From Micromonospora sp. WMMD961 (lineage in GTDB: Bacteria > Actinomycetota > Actinomycetes > Mycobacteriales > Micromonosporaceae): 64,000 nt of DNA. Under the pieces are notes generated by a model that saw nothing but the letters and a program-made list of their open reading frames with translations, searched no databases and was not told the origin of the DNA. The stretch spans positions 1,394,501-1,458,500 of the forward strand of contig NZ_JARUBJ010000002.1 of assembly GCF_029626145.1 (NCBI RefSeq), written 5' to 3'. The position numbers were made by a program, and so were the translations under genes. How positions within the stretch are numbered: the stretch's first letter is position 1; every line of letters starts with the position of its first letter. Shown here piece after piece: positions 49,296 to 58,335 of the stretch.

Positions 49296-51617
49296 GTGTC
49301 ACCGCAGGACGTGAGCCAGGCCGTCGTGGTGTCGACCCCGTCGGCGCCGCCCACGCGTCCCGACCCCGCTGACCGACGCGCGTTCGCCTCGTCCCGGACG
49401 GGCCGGCTCGGCCTGCTCCTCGCCGGCACGGTGCTGGCCGTGGAGGCGGCCTGGCTGGTCGCCGCGCTGCCCGGTGCCGCGCTCGTCAGCGACCTGGGCG
49501 CGATGGTGGTGGCCGGTTGGGCGACCGTCGCCTGCGTCGGCGTGGCCCGTCGTCATCCGGCTCCGCTGCGTCGGTTCTGGACCCTGCTCGCCGTCACCAT
49601 GGCGCTCGCCGCGCTGGGCCGGGCGATCTGGACCGCTCAGCGCCTCGTCGGCGGCGACCTGCCGCACACCCCGGTGGTCGGGGTGGTCTTCACCGCCGGC
49701 ATCCTCACCGGTACGGCCGCGCTGCTCAGCTCGCCGTCGGCGCCCCGCACGGCGGTGGGGAGGGCCCGCACCCTGCTGGACGGGGTGATCGTCGCCCTGG
49801 CCCTGGTGCCGATCGCCTGGGTGCTGGTCTACCAGGGGGTCGCCGCCGCCGAGTTGGCCGACACGGCACGAACGCTGGGGCTGCTCTACCCGATGTTCGA
49901 CCTGATGCAGCTCACCATCCTGGTCGCGGTGTCCGGCCCGGCCCGGCCGATGTGGCGGCCGATGAGCCTGCTCGCGGGGAGTCTCACCCTGCGGGTCGTC
50001 GCCGACGTCGTCTACGTGTCGCTGGTCGCGCGTGCCGACTACGCCGCCGGTCACCCGATCGACCTGTGTTGGCCGCTGAGTTACCTGCTGATCGGCCTGG
50101 CCACCCGCAAGCCGCCGCCGCCGGACTGCGACGGCGCCGACGACACCGCCGAGTCACCCCTGCCGCCCTGGTGGCGGGGAGCGCTGCCGTACCTACCGGT
50201 CGGCGGGGCGATCATCGCGGTGGTGCTGGCCCGTCGGCCCACCGGGCAGACCCCGCACCTGGTCTTCGTGAGCATGATGGTGTTGCTCGCGGCCCTCGCC
50301 GTACGACAGGGGTTGGCCGCCAACGAGAACCTGCGGCTGGTGGCCCGGCTGCGCCGACTCGCGTACGGCGACCAGCTCACCGGGCTGCCCAACCGGTTGC
50401 TGTTCAACAGGCGGCTGCGCCTGGCCCTGCGCGACCGGCGACCGGTGGCCGTGCTGCTGCTCGACCTGGACGGGTTCAAGCAGGTCAACGACCGGTTCGG
50501 GCACGCTACCGGTGACACCCTGCTGACCGGGCTGGCGGCTCGGATGCGGGCTGCCGTGAACGGCGACGGGACGATCGCCCGGCTCGGCGGTGACGAGTTC
50601 GCCGTGCTTGTCGACGGCGACCGTCCCGTCTCACCGGAGCGGCTCGCCGAACGGCTGCTGGACGCGTTGCGGCCGTCCGACGACGAGGAGGACGTCGGGG
50701 TGCACCCGTCCGCGAGCATCGGTATCGCGGAGTTCGGTCCGCAGCACGCCTCCCACACCGACCTGCTGCGCGACGCCGACATCGCCATGTACGCGGCGAA
50801 GGCGGCCGGGAAGTCCGCGTACCGGACGTGCACGCCGGCGCTGCGCGAGTCGGCGGTGTCCCGCGCCGAGTTGATCGCCGACCTGCGCCGCGCGGTCGAC
50901 GAGGACCAGCTGCACCTGGAGTTCCAGCCCATCGTCGACCTGGGCACCGGAGCGGTCCGCAGCGCCGAGGCGTTGGTGCGGTGGCGGCACCCCCGGCTGG
51001 GGATGCTGCCACCGGCGAAGTTCCTGCCGTTGGCCGAGGAGACCGGGCTGATCCTGCCGATCGACCGGTGGGTGATCCACGAGGCGTGCCGGGCCGCCGC
51101 TACCTGGCGCGGCCGTGCGCCGGAGGCCACTGTCGCTGTCAACATCGCCGCGGCGCACCTGCGCCGGCCGGACCTGATCGCCACTGTCACCTCGGCGGTC
51201 AGCGCCGCCGGGCTGGCACCGCGGGCGTTGACGCTGGAGCTGACCGAGTCGGCCCTGATCGAGGACACCGAGACGGTGCTGGAGCGGCTGCACCAGCTCC
51301 GGGAGCTGGGCATCAAGATCGCCATCGACGACTTCGGCACCGGGTACTCCTCGCTGAGTTACCTGCACCGCATCCCGGCCACCGAGCTGAAGATCGACCG
51401 GTCGTTCGTGACCCGGCTGGGTACCGACGACCGCGCGTACGCCACGGTGGAGATGGTCACCCGACTGGCCGGCGCGTTCGACCTGGCGGTGGTGGCCGAG
51501 GGGGTGGAGACCGAACGCCAGCACGAGGCCGTCGCCGCGATCGGCTGCCCGCGCGGTCAGGGCTATCTGTACGGGCGACCGGACGGCGCGGCCATGGTGG
51601 GCCAGAATCGGGCTTGA
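49296..51617 (+). CDS. Membrane GGDEF-EAL cyclic-di-GMP enzyme
   Basis: A 773-residue protein. Residues ~35-330 contain about eight membrane helices forming a sensor module. The diguanylate cyclase domain follows (~350-510; RLAYGDQLTGLPNRLLF, DLDGFKQVNDRFGHATGD, active-site GGDEF in RLGGDEFAVLVDGD). The phosphodiesterase domain is last (~520-765; AEALVRWRHP with EAL, and ELTESALIEDTE, DDFGTGYSSL, KIDRSF, all metal/catalytic motifs kept). Both active sites look intact, so it could make and degrade c-di-GMP, controlling development in actinobacteria. The GTG at 49296 lacks a strong ribosome site. Confidence 0.93.
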   Translation: MSPQDVSQAVVVSTPSAPPTRPDPADRRAFASSRTGRLGLLLAGTVLAVEAAWLVAALPGAALVSDLGAMVVAGWATVACVGVARRHPAPLRRFWTLLAVTMALAALGRAIWTAQRLVGGDLPHTPVVGVVFTAGILTGTAALLSSPSAPRTAVGRARTLLDGVIVALALVPIAWVLVYQGVAAAELADTARTLGLLYPMFDLMQLTILVAVSGPARPMWRPMSLLAGSLTLRVVADVVYVSLVARADYAAGHPIDLCWPLSYLLIGLATRKPPPPDCDGADDTAESPLPPWWRGALPYLPVGGAIIAVVLARRPTGQTPHLVFVSMMVLLAALAVRQGLAANENLRLVARLRRLAYGDQLTGLPNRLLFNRRLRLALRDRRPVAVLLLDLDGFKQVNDRFGHATGDTLLTGLAARMRAAVNGDGTIARLGGDEFAVLVDGDRPVSPERLAERLLDALRPSDDEEDVGVHPSASIGIAEFGPQHASHTDLLRDADIAMYAAKAAGKSAYRTCTPALRESAVSRAELIADLRRAVDEDQLHLEFQPIVDLGTGAVRSAEALVRWRHPRLGMLPPAKFLPLAEETGLILPIDRWVIHEACRAAATWRGRAPEATVAVNIAAAHLRRPDLIATVTSAVSAAGLAPRALTLELTESALIEDTETVLERLHQLRELGIKIAIDDFGTGYSSLSYLHRIPATELKIDRSFVTRLGTDDRAYATVEMVTRLAGAFDLAVVAEGVETERQHEAVAAIGCPRGQGYLYGRPDGAAMVGQNRA

Positions 51618-51636
51618 CCCTCACGTAGCGGCAGGC
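51614..51636 (+). promoter_or_regulatory. Possible MerR/TipA-type promoter
   Basis: TTGACC at 51614-51619 is followed by the half-site CCTCACG and an imperfect mirror CGgcAGG. This resembles the dyads bound by TipA-like regulators between widely spaced promoter elements. It overlaps the stop of the GGDEF-EAL gene. Confidence 0.35.
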
Positions 51637-51667
51637 GGGAGCCTGGTTCCCGGAAGGGAGGGGAACC

Positions 51668-52426
51668 ATGGCGTACACGGTGGGTCAGGTGGCGAAGCTG
51701 GCCGGCGTGACGGTCCGGACGTTGCACCACTACGACGAGGTCGGGCTGCTCTCGCCGAGCGGGCGGACCGCGGCGGGTTACCGCCGCTACGACGACGCGG
51801 ACCTGCAGCGGCTGCAACTCGTCCTGTACTACCGGGAGCTGGGTTTCCCGCTTGAGGAGATCACCGCGATCATCGACGACCCGGCGGCCGACCCGGCCGC
51901 GCACCTGCGCCGCCAGCACGAGCTGCTGACGGTACGGATCAAGCGGTTGCAGGAGATGGTCACGGCGATCGAGTTCGCGATGGAGGCGAGCAAGTTGAAC
52001 ATCCAACTCACGCCGGAAGAGCGGTTCGAGGTCTTCGGTGACTTCAGCCCGGAGGAGCACGAGGCCGAGGCGGAGCAGCGCTGGGGCGACACCGACGCGT
52101 ACCGGGAGTCGAACCGGCGGGCCTCCCGTTACGGCAAGGAGGACTGGCTGCGGATCAAGGCGGAGAACGAGGACTGGGGTCGGCGGATCGTCGCGCTGAT
52201 GGCCTCGGGCGCGCCGGCCGACGGCGCGGAGGCGATGGAGCTGGCCGAGGAGCACCGGCAGATCATCAGCCGTTGGTTCTACGAGTGCTCGTACGAGATG
52301 CAGACCGGGTTGGCCGACATGTACCTGGCCGACGAACGGTTCACCGCCCACTACGAGACCATCGCTCCGGGGCTGGCCGCGTACCTGCACGAGGCGATCC
52401 ACGCCAACGCGATCAGCCGCGCGTGA
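51668..52426 (+). CDS. MerR-family regulator of the TipA type
   Basis: A 252-residue regulator. The N-terminal MerR winged helix reads YTVGQVAKLAGVTVRTLHHYDEVGLL then AGYRRYDDADLQRLQ. A coiled-coil follows (~75-110), then a TipAS ligand-binding domain (~115-250; FGDFSPEEHEAEAEQRWGDTDAY, QIISRWFYECSYEMQTGLADMYLADERFTAHYE). In Streptomyces TipAL this domain binds thiopeptides such as thiostrepton and the protein activates its own promoter. The ATG has GGGAGGGG upstream. No efflux gene lies directly beside it. Confidence 0.93.
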   Translation: MAYTVGQVAKLAGVTVRTLHHYDEVGLLSPSGRTAAGYRRYDDADLQRLQLVLYYRELGFPLEEITAIIDDPAADPAAHLRRQHELLTVRIKRLQEMVTAIEFAMEASKLNIQLTPEERFEVFGDFSPEEHEAEAEQRWGDTDAYRESNRRASRYGKEDWLRIKAENEDWGRRIVALMASGAPADGAEAMELAEEHRQIISRWFYECSYEMQTGLADMYLADERFTAHYETIAPGLAAYLHEAIHANAISRA

Positions 52427-52517
52427 CGAGGGGCGGTCCGGCTAGTCTGGCCGGACCGCACCGCGGTGAGCGTCGATCGGCGACCGGCCGGCGGCGTGCC
52501 GCTCGGGGGAGATGACC

Positions 52518-53288
52518 GTGCAGAAGCCGAAGCTGATCGCCGCTGTCGCCGTGCTCGTGGTGGCGGTCGGCGTCGGTGCGTGGGCGCTGGTGGCCAGCGG
52601 CGACGAGCCGGACGCGGGTATCCCGGCGGCGTCGGCGGGTCCGACCGACCCGGTCGCTGTGCTGAAGGCCGCCGCCGCCAAGGCCGACGAACAGCCGTAC
52701 AAGCTGATCGTGGGCACGGGCGGCGCGGACGGTGACGCCACGGTGCTGCTCTGGGACCCGACGGCCAAGCGCGGTCTGGAGACCACGTCGTTGAAGGTGC
52801 CCACCGGCGTGGTGAAGATCGAGCGGTTGACCACCGGGTCGGACGTGTACGTGCGGGTCACCGCCCCGGACCGCCGCGTCCCGGTCTGGGACGGCAAGAC
52901 CTGGTGGCACGTCGGCACGCCGGGCGCGCCGGCGGCCAAGCAAGGTCTGGACAACACCCGACTGGCCAGCACGCTGGGCACGCCGGTGGGGGTCCGGCAG
53001 ACCGGCGCGCGGGAGTACGCCGGCACTCTGGACCTGCGCGAGAGCGGCGCGGTGCTGGGCAGCGGCGTCGGCAGCGTGCTCGGTGACCGGGCCGGAGCGG
53101 TGCCGTTCACCGCGTCCGTCGACGAGCAGGGGCGGTTGGTCCGCTATCGCATCGAGTTGGCCAGTGAGCAGTCGCAGACCGCGCAGCTCGACCTGACGTA
53201 CTCGGACTTCGGGCTGTCGGTGTCGGCCGATCCGCCGGCGGCCGACCTGGTGGGCGAGGACCCGCCGGCGAACATCCCCGGCGCCTGA
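52518..53288 (+). CDS. Membrane-anchored extracellular protein (LppX/LprG-like fold possible)
   Basis: A 256-residue protein with a single N-terminal membrane helix (LIAAVAVLVVAVGVGAWALVA) and no lipobox Cys, so it is anchored by the helix with its main domain outside. The external part (DPVAVLKAAAAKADEQPYKLIV, strands TGVVKIERLTTGSDVYVRV and YAGTLDLRESGAVLG) has the alternating pattern of LolA/LppX-like half-barrels that carry lipids. That is inference from pattern. GTG 52518 has GGGGGAG at good spacing; ATG 52512 directly abuts it. Confidence 0.7.
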   Translation: MQKPKLIAAVAVLVVAVGVGAWALVASGDEPDAGIPAASAGPTDPVAVLKAAAAKADEQPYKLIVGTGGADGDATVLLWDPTAKRGLETTSLKVPTGVVKIERLTTGSDVYVRVTAPDRRVPVWDGKTWWHVGTPGAPAAKQGLDNTRLASTLGTPVGVRQTGAREYAGTLDLRESGAVLGSGVGSVLGDRAGAVPFTASVDEQGRLVRYRIELASEQSQTAQLDLTYSDFGLSVSADPPAADLVGEDPPANIPGA

Positions 53289-53295
53289 CGCCGGC

Positions 53296-54651
53296 TCACT
53301 CCTCGACCGCCCCGTCGGTGGGGGTGACCAGGAAGTCGTAGACGGTTCGGGCCATCCGGCGGACAGTCTCGTCGCCGGTGGCCATCGGCCCGGCGGTGAG
53401 GAACGCGACGGCGGTCTCGGTGCCGGGGATCAGGTAGTAGCCGACGTCGTGTGAGGCATCCGGCAGGTCACCGGTCTTGTGGGCCACCGGCACGCCGGGT
53501 GGCAACGCCGCCGGGATCTTCGTGTTCAGGGTCTGTTCCCGCATGAACCCGATCATCAGGTCGCGGGAGGCGGGGGTGAGGATCTCGCCGTCCCAGACCG
53601 CGCCGAGCAGGGACACCACGTCGTCCGGGCTGGTGTAGTTCTCCTCGCCGCGCTGGGCGGCCGCGCTGTCGAGCATCCGGCGGGCGAGGATGGTGGACCG
53701 CTGGTTCATCGAGTCGATCAGCGCGTTGACCGGGGCGAACCCACCCAGGTAGGTGATCAGCACGTTCGCGGCGACGTTGTCGCTGTACTTGATCAGATAT
53801 CGGGCGAGCCGGTGCAGGGTGACCACCTGCGGGAACGTCTCGAACTGCAACTGGCCGGTGTCGCCGACGATGTCCTCCGGGGTGACCAGCACGCCCTCGT
53901 CGAGGGAGACCTGTCCACAGTCGACCCGGCGCAGCAGCTCGACGAGAATCCACAGTTTGATGACGCTTGCCGCCTTGGGGCGCAGCGATCCGTTGACCGC
54001 GATCTGCTGGTCGCCGTAGCGGCCGGACAGGTCGCGGACGGTGACCCCGGCCGGGTTGAGGCTCGCGTCGGCGACCACCCGGGCGAGCTGGCCGCTGAGC
54101 GGGAACAGCCGGGCTCCCGCGACCGGATCGGTGGGCGGCTGAGGGCTGGTGACCACCACGCCGCTCAGCGTCGTCGGCGGGCGGTGCCGTTGGATCACCT
54201 CAAGCGTGCCCTCGCTGCGCCCGACCAACGGCACCCGGTAGCGGTAGGCCGTCCCTCCGACGACGACCGCCCCGCTGGCCACCCCTGCGGCGACCCGCAT
54301 GGTCGGGTCGGCGACCCGACCGGTGTCGCCGTCGCAGGCGCGGTAGCGCACGGTGCGCCCGAGCGAGTCCACCGCGAACACCCCGCCGGGAAACGACAAC
54401 CAGGACACCTCGCTGGTCGGCGCCCGCTCCGGCGTGGGGTCGAGCCCGGGCTCGTGGCCCTCGCCGTCGGCGTACCCCGGCTGGGTCTGCGGCGCCGGGT
54501 CCGCGACGGGCCCGTGGTCCGGGCCGTCCGCAATGGCCGGCCCGGTCGTCGCGAGCACCGCGAGCGCGACCGCCGCCGACAGCACCTTCAGGGGTACGCG
54601 GGCAGAGTCTCGCAACAGGGAAGATGAGCGCCTCTTGTCGCTTTTTCTCAC
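53296..54651 (-). CDS. Secreted class A beta-lactamase-fold serine hydrolase
   Basis: A 451-residue exported protein with an N-terminal signal (LKVLSAAVALAVLATTGPAIA, ~21-41), a Pro-rich beta domain (~45-170) of unknown role, and a C-terminal penicillin-recognising domain. Class A motifs are complete: Ser229-x-x-Lys232 (AASVIKLW), Ser290-Asp-Asn292 (KYSDNVAAN) and KTG (VAHKTGDL). The usual Omega-loop ExxLN is not obvious, so it may be a peptidase or a non-hydrolysing relative rather than a true beta-lactamase. The GTG start is six bases after a TATCGT box (leaderless). Confidence 0.85.
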   Translation of the reverse strand: MRKSDKRRSSSLLRDSARVPLKVLSAAVALAVLATTGPAIADGPDHGPVADPAPQTQPGYADGEGHEPGLDPTPERAPTSEVSWLSFPGGVFAVDSLGRTVRYRACDGDTGRVADPTMRVAAGVASGAVVVGGTAYRYRVPLVGRSEGTLEVIQRHRPPTTLSGVVVTSPQPPTDPVAGARLFPLSGQLARVVADASLNPAGVTVRDLSGRYGDQQIAVNGSLRPKAASVIKLWILVELLRRVDCGQVSLDEGVLVTPEDIVGDTGQLQFETFPQVVTLHRLARYLIKYSDNVAANVLITYLGGFAPVNALIDSMNQRSTILARRMLDSAAAQRGEENYTSPDDVVSLLGAVWDGEILTPASRDLMIGFMREQTLNTKIPAALPPGVPVAHKTGDLPDASHDVGYYLIPGTETAVAFLTAGPMATGDETVRRMARTVYDFLVTPTDGAVEE

Positions 54652-54657
54652 GTTTGC

Positions 54658-54663
54658 ACGATA
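54658..54663 (-). promoter_or_regulatory. -10 box of leaderless promoter for the beta-lactamase-fold gene
   Basis: Read leftward, TATCGT ends six bases before the GTG at 54651; no ribosome site is present. Confidence 0.5.
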
Positions 54664-54735
54664 TGAAGCGCCGGAGGCTGATGCGGCCGGCGGGACCGGC
54701 GTCACCCGTCCGGGCGGCAATGTCCTCGTGAGCGT

Positions 54736-54772
54736 GATGCCACAGCGGAATCAAGATGCCACAGCGGAATCA
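54736..54772. repeat. Dispersed repeat copy B: tandem 18-bp units
   Basis: gatgccacagcggaatca occurs twice (54736-54753, 54755-54772), one base apart. The reverse complement, TGATTCCGCTGTGGCATC, recurs with one mismatch at 38098-38115. It sits between the 5' end of the beta-lactamase-fold gene and the 3' end of the sugar kinase gene. Confidence 0.8.
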
Positions 54773-54798
54773 GTGTCAGTGCTGACACCGCCCCGACG

Positions 54799-56352
54799 TC
54801 ACCTCGGCTTTCCGTCCGACGGTTCGGGTTCGGCGGGCAGGCCGGGCGCCATCCGGCGGAGCGAGGTGAAGGCGGGCACCAGGGCGTCGTACAGCTCGGC
54901 GAAGAGCGGCAGCAGCGCTGCGTAGGTGGCGGCGGCGGCCGGGTCGGGACGGATCGTCTCCTCGATCCGCACCAGGTCGGCGGCGACGTCGATGCTGGGG
55001 ATCAGCCCGAGCGCCTCCATGCCGAGCAGCGCCGCGCCGAAGCTCGACCCCTCGTGCGCCGCCGGGAAGCTCACCGGCATGCCGAGCACGTCGGCGAGCA
55101 TCTGCCGCCACAGGCCGCTGCGGGCGAAGCCGCCGCCGGCCCGGATCTCGCGGACCTCGTTGCCGGCCGCCCGCACCGAGCTGAGCACCAGCGCGAGTTG
55201 CTGGCAGACCCCCTCCAGGGCCGCTCGGACCAGATGCTCGCGGCGGTGCCCGTGGGTCAGCCCCACATACGCGCCGCGGGGTAGGGCGCTCCAGTGTGGG
55301 GCCCGTTCGCTGTGCAGGTAGGGCAGCATGATGAGCCCGCCCGAGCCGGCCGGCGCGCGGGCGGCGAGGGCGACCAGGTCCTCCTCCGAGTGTTCGCCCA
55401 GATCCGGGGCGAGTGCCGCGCCGGCCCACTTGAGCACGATGCCGCCGTTGTTGATGGCACCTCCGACCGCCCAGCGTTGCTCGGTCAGCGCGTAGCAGAA
55501 CACCCCACCGAGCGGGTCCACGCCGGGCCGCTCGACCATCACGCGCATCGCGCCGCTGGTGCCGATCGAGCAGGCCACCATGCCGGGATGCACCGCGCCC
55601 AGGCCCAGGTTCGCCAGTGGCCCGTCGCCGGCGCCGACCACCACCGGGGTGCGCTGCGGCAGGCCGGTCTCGGCGGCGGCCTGCGGCGTGAGGCTGGGCA
55701 GTACGGCGGTGGTGGCGACCAGTCGGGGGAGTTGGTCAGCGGTGATGCCGGCGATGCCCAGCGCCTCGCTGTCCCACTCCAGGGTGTGGATGTCCAGCAG
55801 GCCGGTGGCCGACGCGATCGAGTGGTCGGTGACCAGCGCGTCGCAGAGCCGCAGCAGCACCCAGTCCTTGATGCCCACCCAGTGCGCGACGCTCTCGAAG
55901 AGCTTCGGCTCCTGCTCGGCGAACCAGAGCAGTTTGGGCAGCGGTGACATCGGGTGCATGGGCGTGCCGGTGCGCCGGTGCAGGGCCAGCCCGGACGGCA
56001 CCGCCCGCAACCGCTCGGCCTGCCGCGTGGACCGGGAGTCGGCCCAGGTCACCGACGGGGTGAGCGGGTTGCCGCCTGAATCCAGCCCGATCAGGCTGTG
56101 CATGGCGGAGCTGAACGACAACCCGGCCACCGGCTGGACCAGCTCGGCCACGACGATGCTGATCGACCTCAGCACCGCGTCGAGGATGAGCCGGGGGTTC
56201 TGCTCGGCGTAGCCGGGTTGCGGGTTGTCCAGGGGGTAGCCGAGCGAGTGGCTGCCGAGCTGCTTCCCGTCGGTGTCGTACGCGACGGCCTTGGTGCTGG
56301 TGGTGCCGATGTCGACCCCGATCACGACCCCCGGCACGGTGACTGGCGGCAC
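54799..56352 (-). CDS. FGGY-family carbohydrate kinase, probably gluconokinase
   Basis: A 517-residue sugar kinase. N-terminal phosphate motif GVDIGTTSTKAVAYD, substrate region YAEQNPRLIL and SFSSAMHSLIGLD, DSRS, the catalytic-base area VVVGAGDGPLANLGLG with the Asp after GAG, FGGY signature 2 near GGGFARSGLWRQMLADVLGMPV. The pattern best matches GntK-type gluconokinase of Gram-positive bacteria; xylulokinase is the alternative. GTG 56352 is eight bases after GAGGGGG; GTG 56361 is also possible. No gluconate permease or 6-phosphogluconate dehydrogenase gene is adjacent. Confidence 0.82.
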   Translation of the reverse strand: MPPVTVPGVVIGVDIGTTSTKAVAYDTDGKQLGSHSLGYPLDNPQPGYAEQNPRLILDAVLRSISIVVAELVQPVAGLSFSSAMHSLIGLDSGGNPLTPSVTWADSRSTRQAERLRAVPSGLALHRRTGTPMHPMSPLPKLLWFAEQEPKLFESVAHWVGIKDWVLLRLCDALVTDHSIASATGLLDIHTLEWDSEALGIAGITADQLPRLVATTAVLPSLTPQAAAETGLPQRTPVVVGAGDGPLANLGLGAVHPGMVACSIGTSGAMRVMVERPGVDPLGGVFCYALTEQRWAVGGAINNGGIVLKWAGAALAPDLGEHSEEDLVALAARAPAGSGGLIMLPYLHSERAPHWSALPRGAYVGLTHGHRREHLVRAALEGVCQQLALVLSSVRAAGNEVREIRAGGGFARSGLWRQMLADVLGMPVSFPAAHEGSSFGAALLGMEALGLIPSIDVAADLVRIEETIRPDPAAAATYAALLPLFAELYDALVPAFTSLRRMAPGLPAEPEPSDGKPR

Positions 56353-56521
56353 GACCGTCACCCCCTCGGAAAACGTGAACGCCGGCACCAGTATCGCCCT
56401 ATCGTGCGGGATGCTCCGCCGATCGGGTATTTTGCCCGTTTCGGCGTGTCCGGGCGCCACGCCGCTCCGGTTAGACCCCGTGACAACCCAGATTGGTGGT
56501 CTGCGCGGCGAAGGAGTCGGC

Positions 56522-57667
56522 GTGGCAAAAACTGATTCGACGGGTTCCACATGGCGGTACCGGTGGGCGCGCCGGCAGAACGTGCGGCGGGTCAGCACGT
56601 ACCGCGGTGCCGAGGCGGCGTGGCGGCGGCGAGCCGACGAGTTACGACGGCTCCGCGAACTGGCCGGCGACTTCCACGGCTCCGCTGCGGCCGGTGCCGG
56701 CCTGCCGCTGGAGTTGGCCGCCGACGAGGTGGTGCTCTGGGTCCTGCCCGCCGCACAACTGATCGAGGTGCGCCACACCACGGTCCTTCCCGCGCCGGAC
56801 CTCACGATCGCCCGACCGGCCGGGCCGCTGCGCCCGCGCCGCCCCGACGGCGTACGCGTCACCGACGCCGGCATGGCCGTGATCACCAGCCGTCGACTGG
56901 TGCTGCTCGGCGGACGCGGCCGGCGGGACTGGGCGTACGGCCGGATGACCGGTCTGGCCCACGACCCGGCGGCGCCGGTCACCCTGATCCAGGTACTCGA
57001 CCGGCGGCACACCTCCGGGTTGCTGCTGCCTGTCGACGCCGCGGCGGACTTCCGGTTCAAGCTGACCCTGGCCTTCGCCGACGCGATCGAACAACGTGCG
57101 GCGGTGCTCGCCCAGCTCGACGAGCTGATCGCCGAGCACGCCCAGCTCAAGCCGTTCCGGCCGGCGGTGGCCACGCCCGGGCAGGCCCGGCTGTCGTCGT
57201 TCGTGCCCGGCGGTCGGCGAACCCTCGCGGTGGCGGCGGCCATCGCGTTGCTGGTGCCGGCGGCGCTGATCGAGTCGAACCCGTCCGACCCGGCGGAGGT
57301 CGCCGTCGCCGCCACCCCGGCGCCCACTGCCAGCGTGACTCCCGCATCGAGCCGACCGGCGACTCCGGGGCTCGCGCTGAAGCCCCCGTCGCCGAAGCCG
57401 ACGAAGTCACCACGCCCGTCGCCCAGCGCGACCACCCAGCAGCCGCGCTGCGGGGCGCCGGAGAACCCGCTGGGGTACGACTTCTGCGGCGGTACGCGGA
57501 TCCGCAAACCGGCGGCGGAGGTGTGCGACTGGTTCGACTGCGTACCGCAGTTCTGGGCCGGTCGGGGTTACCTGGTGCAGTGCCGCGATGGTTCGGTCAG
57601 CCTGACCGGCGGCCGGTCCAACGCCTGCGCCGAGCACCGAGGCGTGCGGCGAACCGTCACTAAATGA
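56522..57667 (+). CDS. Single-pass membrane protein with Pro-rich stalk, paralogue 1
   Basis: A 381-residue protein. The N-terminal cytoplasmic part (~1-230) is basic and helical at first (WRRRADELRRLRELAGDFHG), then beta-rich with the block DAGMAVITSRRLVLLGGRGRRDWAYGRM and SGLLLPVDAAADFRFKLTLAF, resembling a PH-like domain. A membrane helix follows (~237-255), then a Pro/Ser/Thr stalk and a small Cys-rich end (RCGAPENPLGYDFCGG; VCDWFDCVPQFW). GTG has GAAGGAG five bases upstream. The protein at 58336-59559 shares this layout, so they are paralogues. Function unknown. Confidence 0.78.
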   Translation: MAKTDSTGSTWRYRWARRQNVRRVSTYRGAEAAWRRRADELRRLRELAGDFHGSAAAGAGLPLELAADEVVLWVLPAAQLIEVRHTTVLPAPDLTIARPAGPLRPRRPDGVRVTDAGMAVITSRRLVLLGGRGRRDWAYGRMTGLAHDPAAPVTLIQVLDRRHTSGLLLPVDAAADFRFKLTLAFADAIEQRAAVLAQLDELIAEHAQLKPFRPAVATPGQARLSSFVPGGRRTLAVAAAIALLVPAALIESNPSDPAEVAVAATPAPTASVTPASSRPATPGLALKPPSPKPTKSPRPSPSATTQQPRCGAPENPLGYDFCGGTRIRKPAAEVCDWFDCVPQFWAGRGYLVQCRDGSVSLTGGRSNACAEHRGVRRTVTK

Positions 57668-57713
57668 CCTATTTTGGGGGTCGGAGTCCGCTTCTATCGG
57701 CCAGAATGATCGA

Positions 57714-58247
57714 GTGGAGATCCGGTCTGACGATGGCGCCCGGGTGCGAATACGCCCCGTCGGCTACCAGCCCGGCATCGACCCACCCGACGACCCCGAA
57801 GGCGCCACGCCCGGCTGGCACGACTGGCTGCTCATCGAGGTGGACGCCCGGACCTCCGACGGTCAGACCTGGTCACACCACTACCCGAGCCTGATGGTCG
57901 AGGAGGCGCGCGCGCTCGGCGGCTGGCTGCACGGGCAGGCCACCGCCGCCCTCGGGCTGAGCGCACCGCCGGCGCTGGTCCGCTTCACCGAACCCAACCT
58001 GGCCCTCCGCACCCGCGTGCTCCGCCGACGCCGGCTGGAGCTGATCGTCGAGTTCTCCGCCGAGTCACTGCCCCCGTGGATGCGTCGCCCCTCCAGCGCT
58101 GTCTATCCGCTGATCCTCACCGTCTCCGCGGACGCCCTCGCCACCGCCGCCGAACACTGGACCGAGCACTGCGAGGCGTACCCGCCGAGGGCCCAGTCGC
58201 GGTTCCCGGTCCGCGACCCGATGACCGACCGCCGCCGCGCCGGCTGA
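57714..58247 (+). CDS. Small protein, possibly WapI-like immunity-protein fold
   Basis: A 177-residue cytoplasmic protein starting GTG: VEIRSDDGARVRIRPVGYQP. It contains WHDWLLIEVDARTSDGQTW and VRFTEPNLALRTRV. The F-x-EPNL motif in a beta-rich context is seen in WapI-type immunity proteins and related families. That link is weak and rests on one motif. It lies between two paralogous membrane-protein genes with no toxin gene recognised. A CAGAAT box six bases upstream would allow leaderless transcription. Confidence 0.55.
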   Translation: MEIRSDDGARVRIRPVGYQPGIDPPDDPEGATPGWHDWLLIEVDARTSDGQTWSHHYPSLMVEEARALGGWLHGQATAALGLSAPPALVRFTEPNLALRTRVLRRRRLELIVEFSAESLPPWMRRPSSAVYPLILTVSADALATAAEHWTEHCEAYPPRAQSRFPVRDPMTDRRRAG

Positions 58248-58308
58248 TCACCTGCAATTCTCTCCTTTCGGGCGCAACGGGATGCATCGATCCCGGTCGC
58301 GTTGCCTG

Positions 58309-58320
58309 TCACGTACGTGA
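58309..58320. promoter_or_regulatory. 12-bp palindrome TCACGTACGTGA
   Basis: A perfect palindrome 15 bases before the start of the second paralogue (58336). Its ACGTACGT core resembles the core of the operator at 44777-44790. A stem around 58275-58305 (gcaacgggat ... atcccg) precedes it. Regulator unknown. Confidence 0.4.
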
Positions 58321-58335
58321 GCGGTTGTAACGCAT

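Noticed and set aside
53296..54651. A true antibiotic-resistance beta-lactamase
   Set aside because: SxxK, SDN and KTG are present, but no clear Omega-loop Glu was seen and an extra N-terminal domain is present, so resistance is not claimed.
54799..57507. A 902-codon minus-strand frame
   Set aside because: Only the part from about 56352 leftward is a conserved kinase; the rest is antisense to the paralogue-1 gene.
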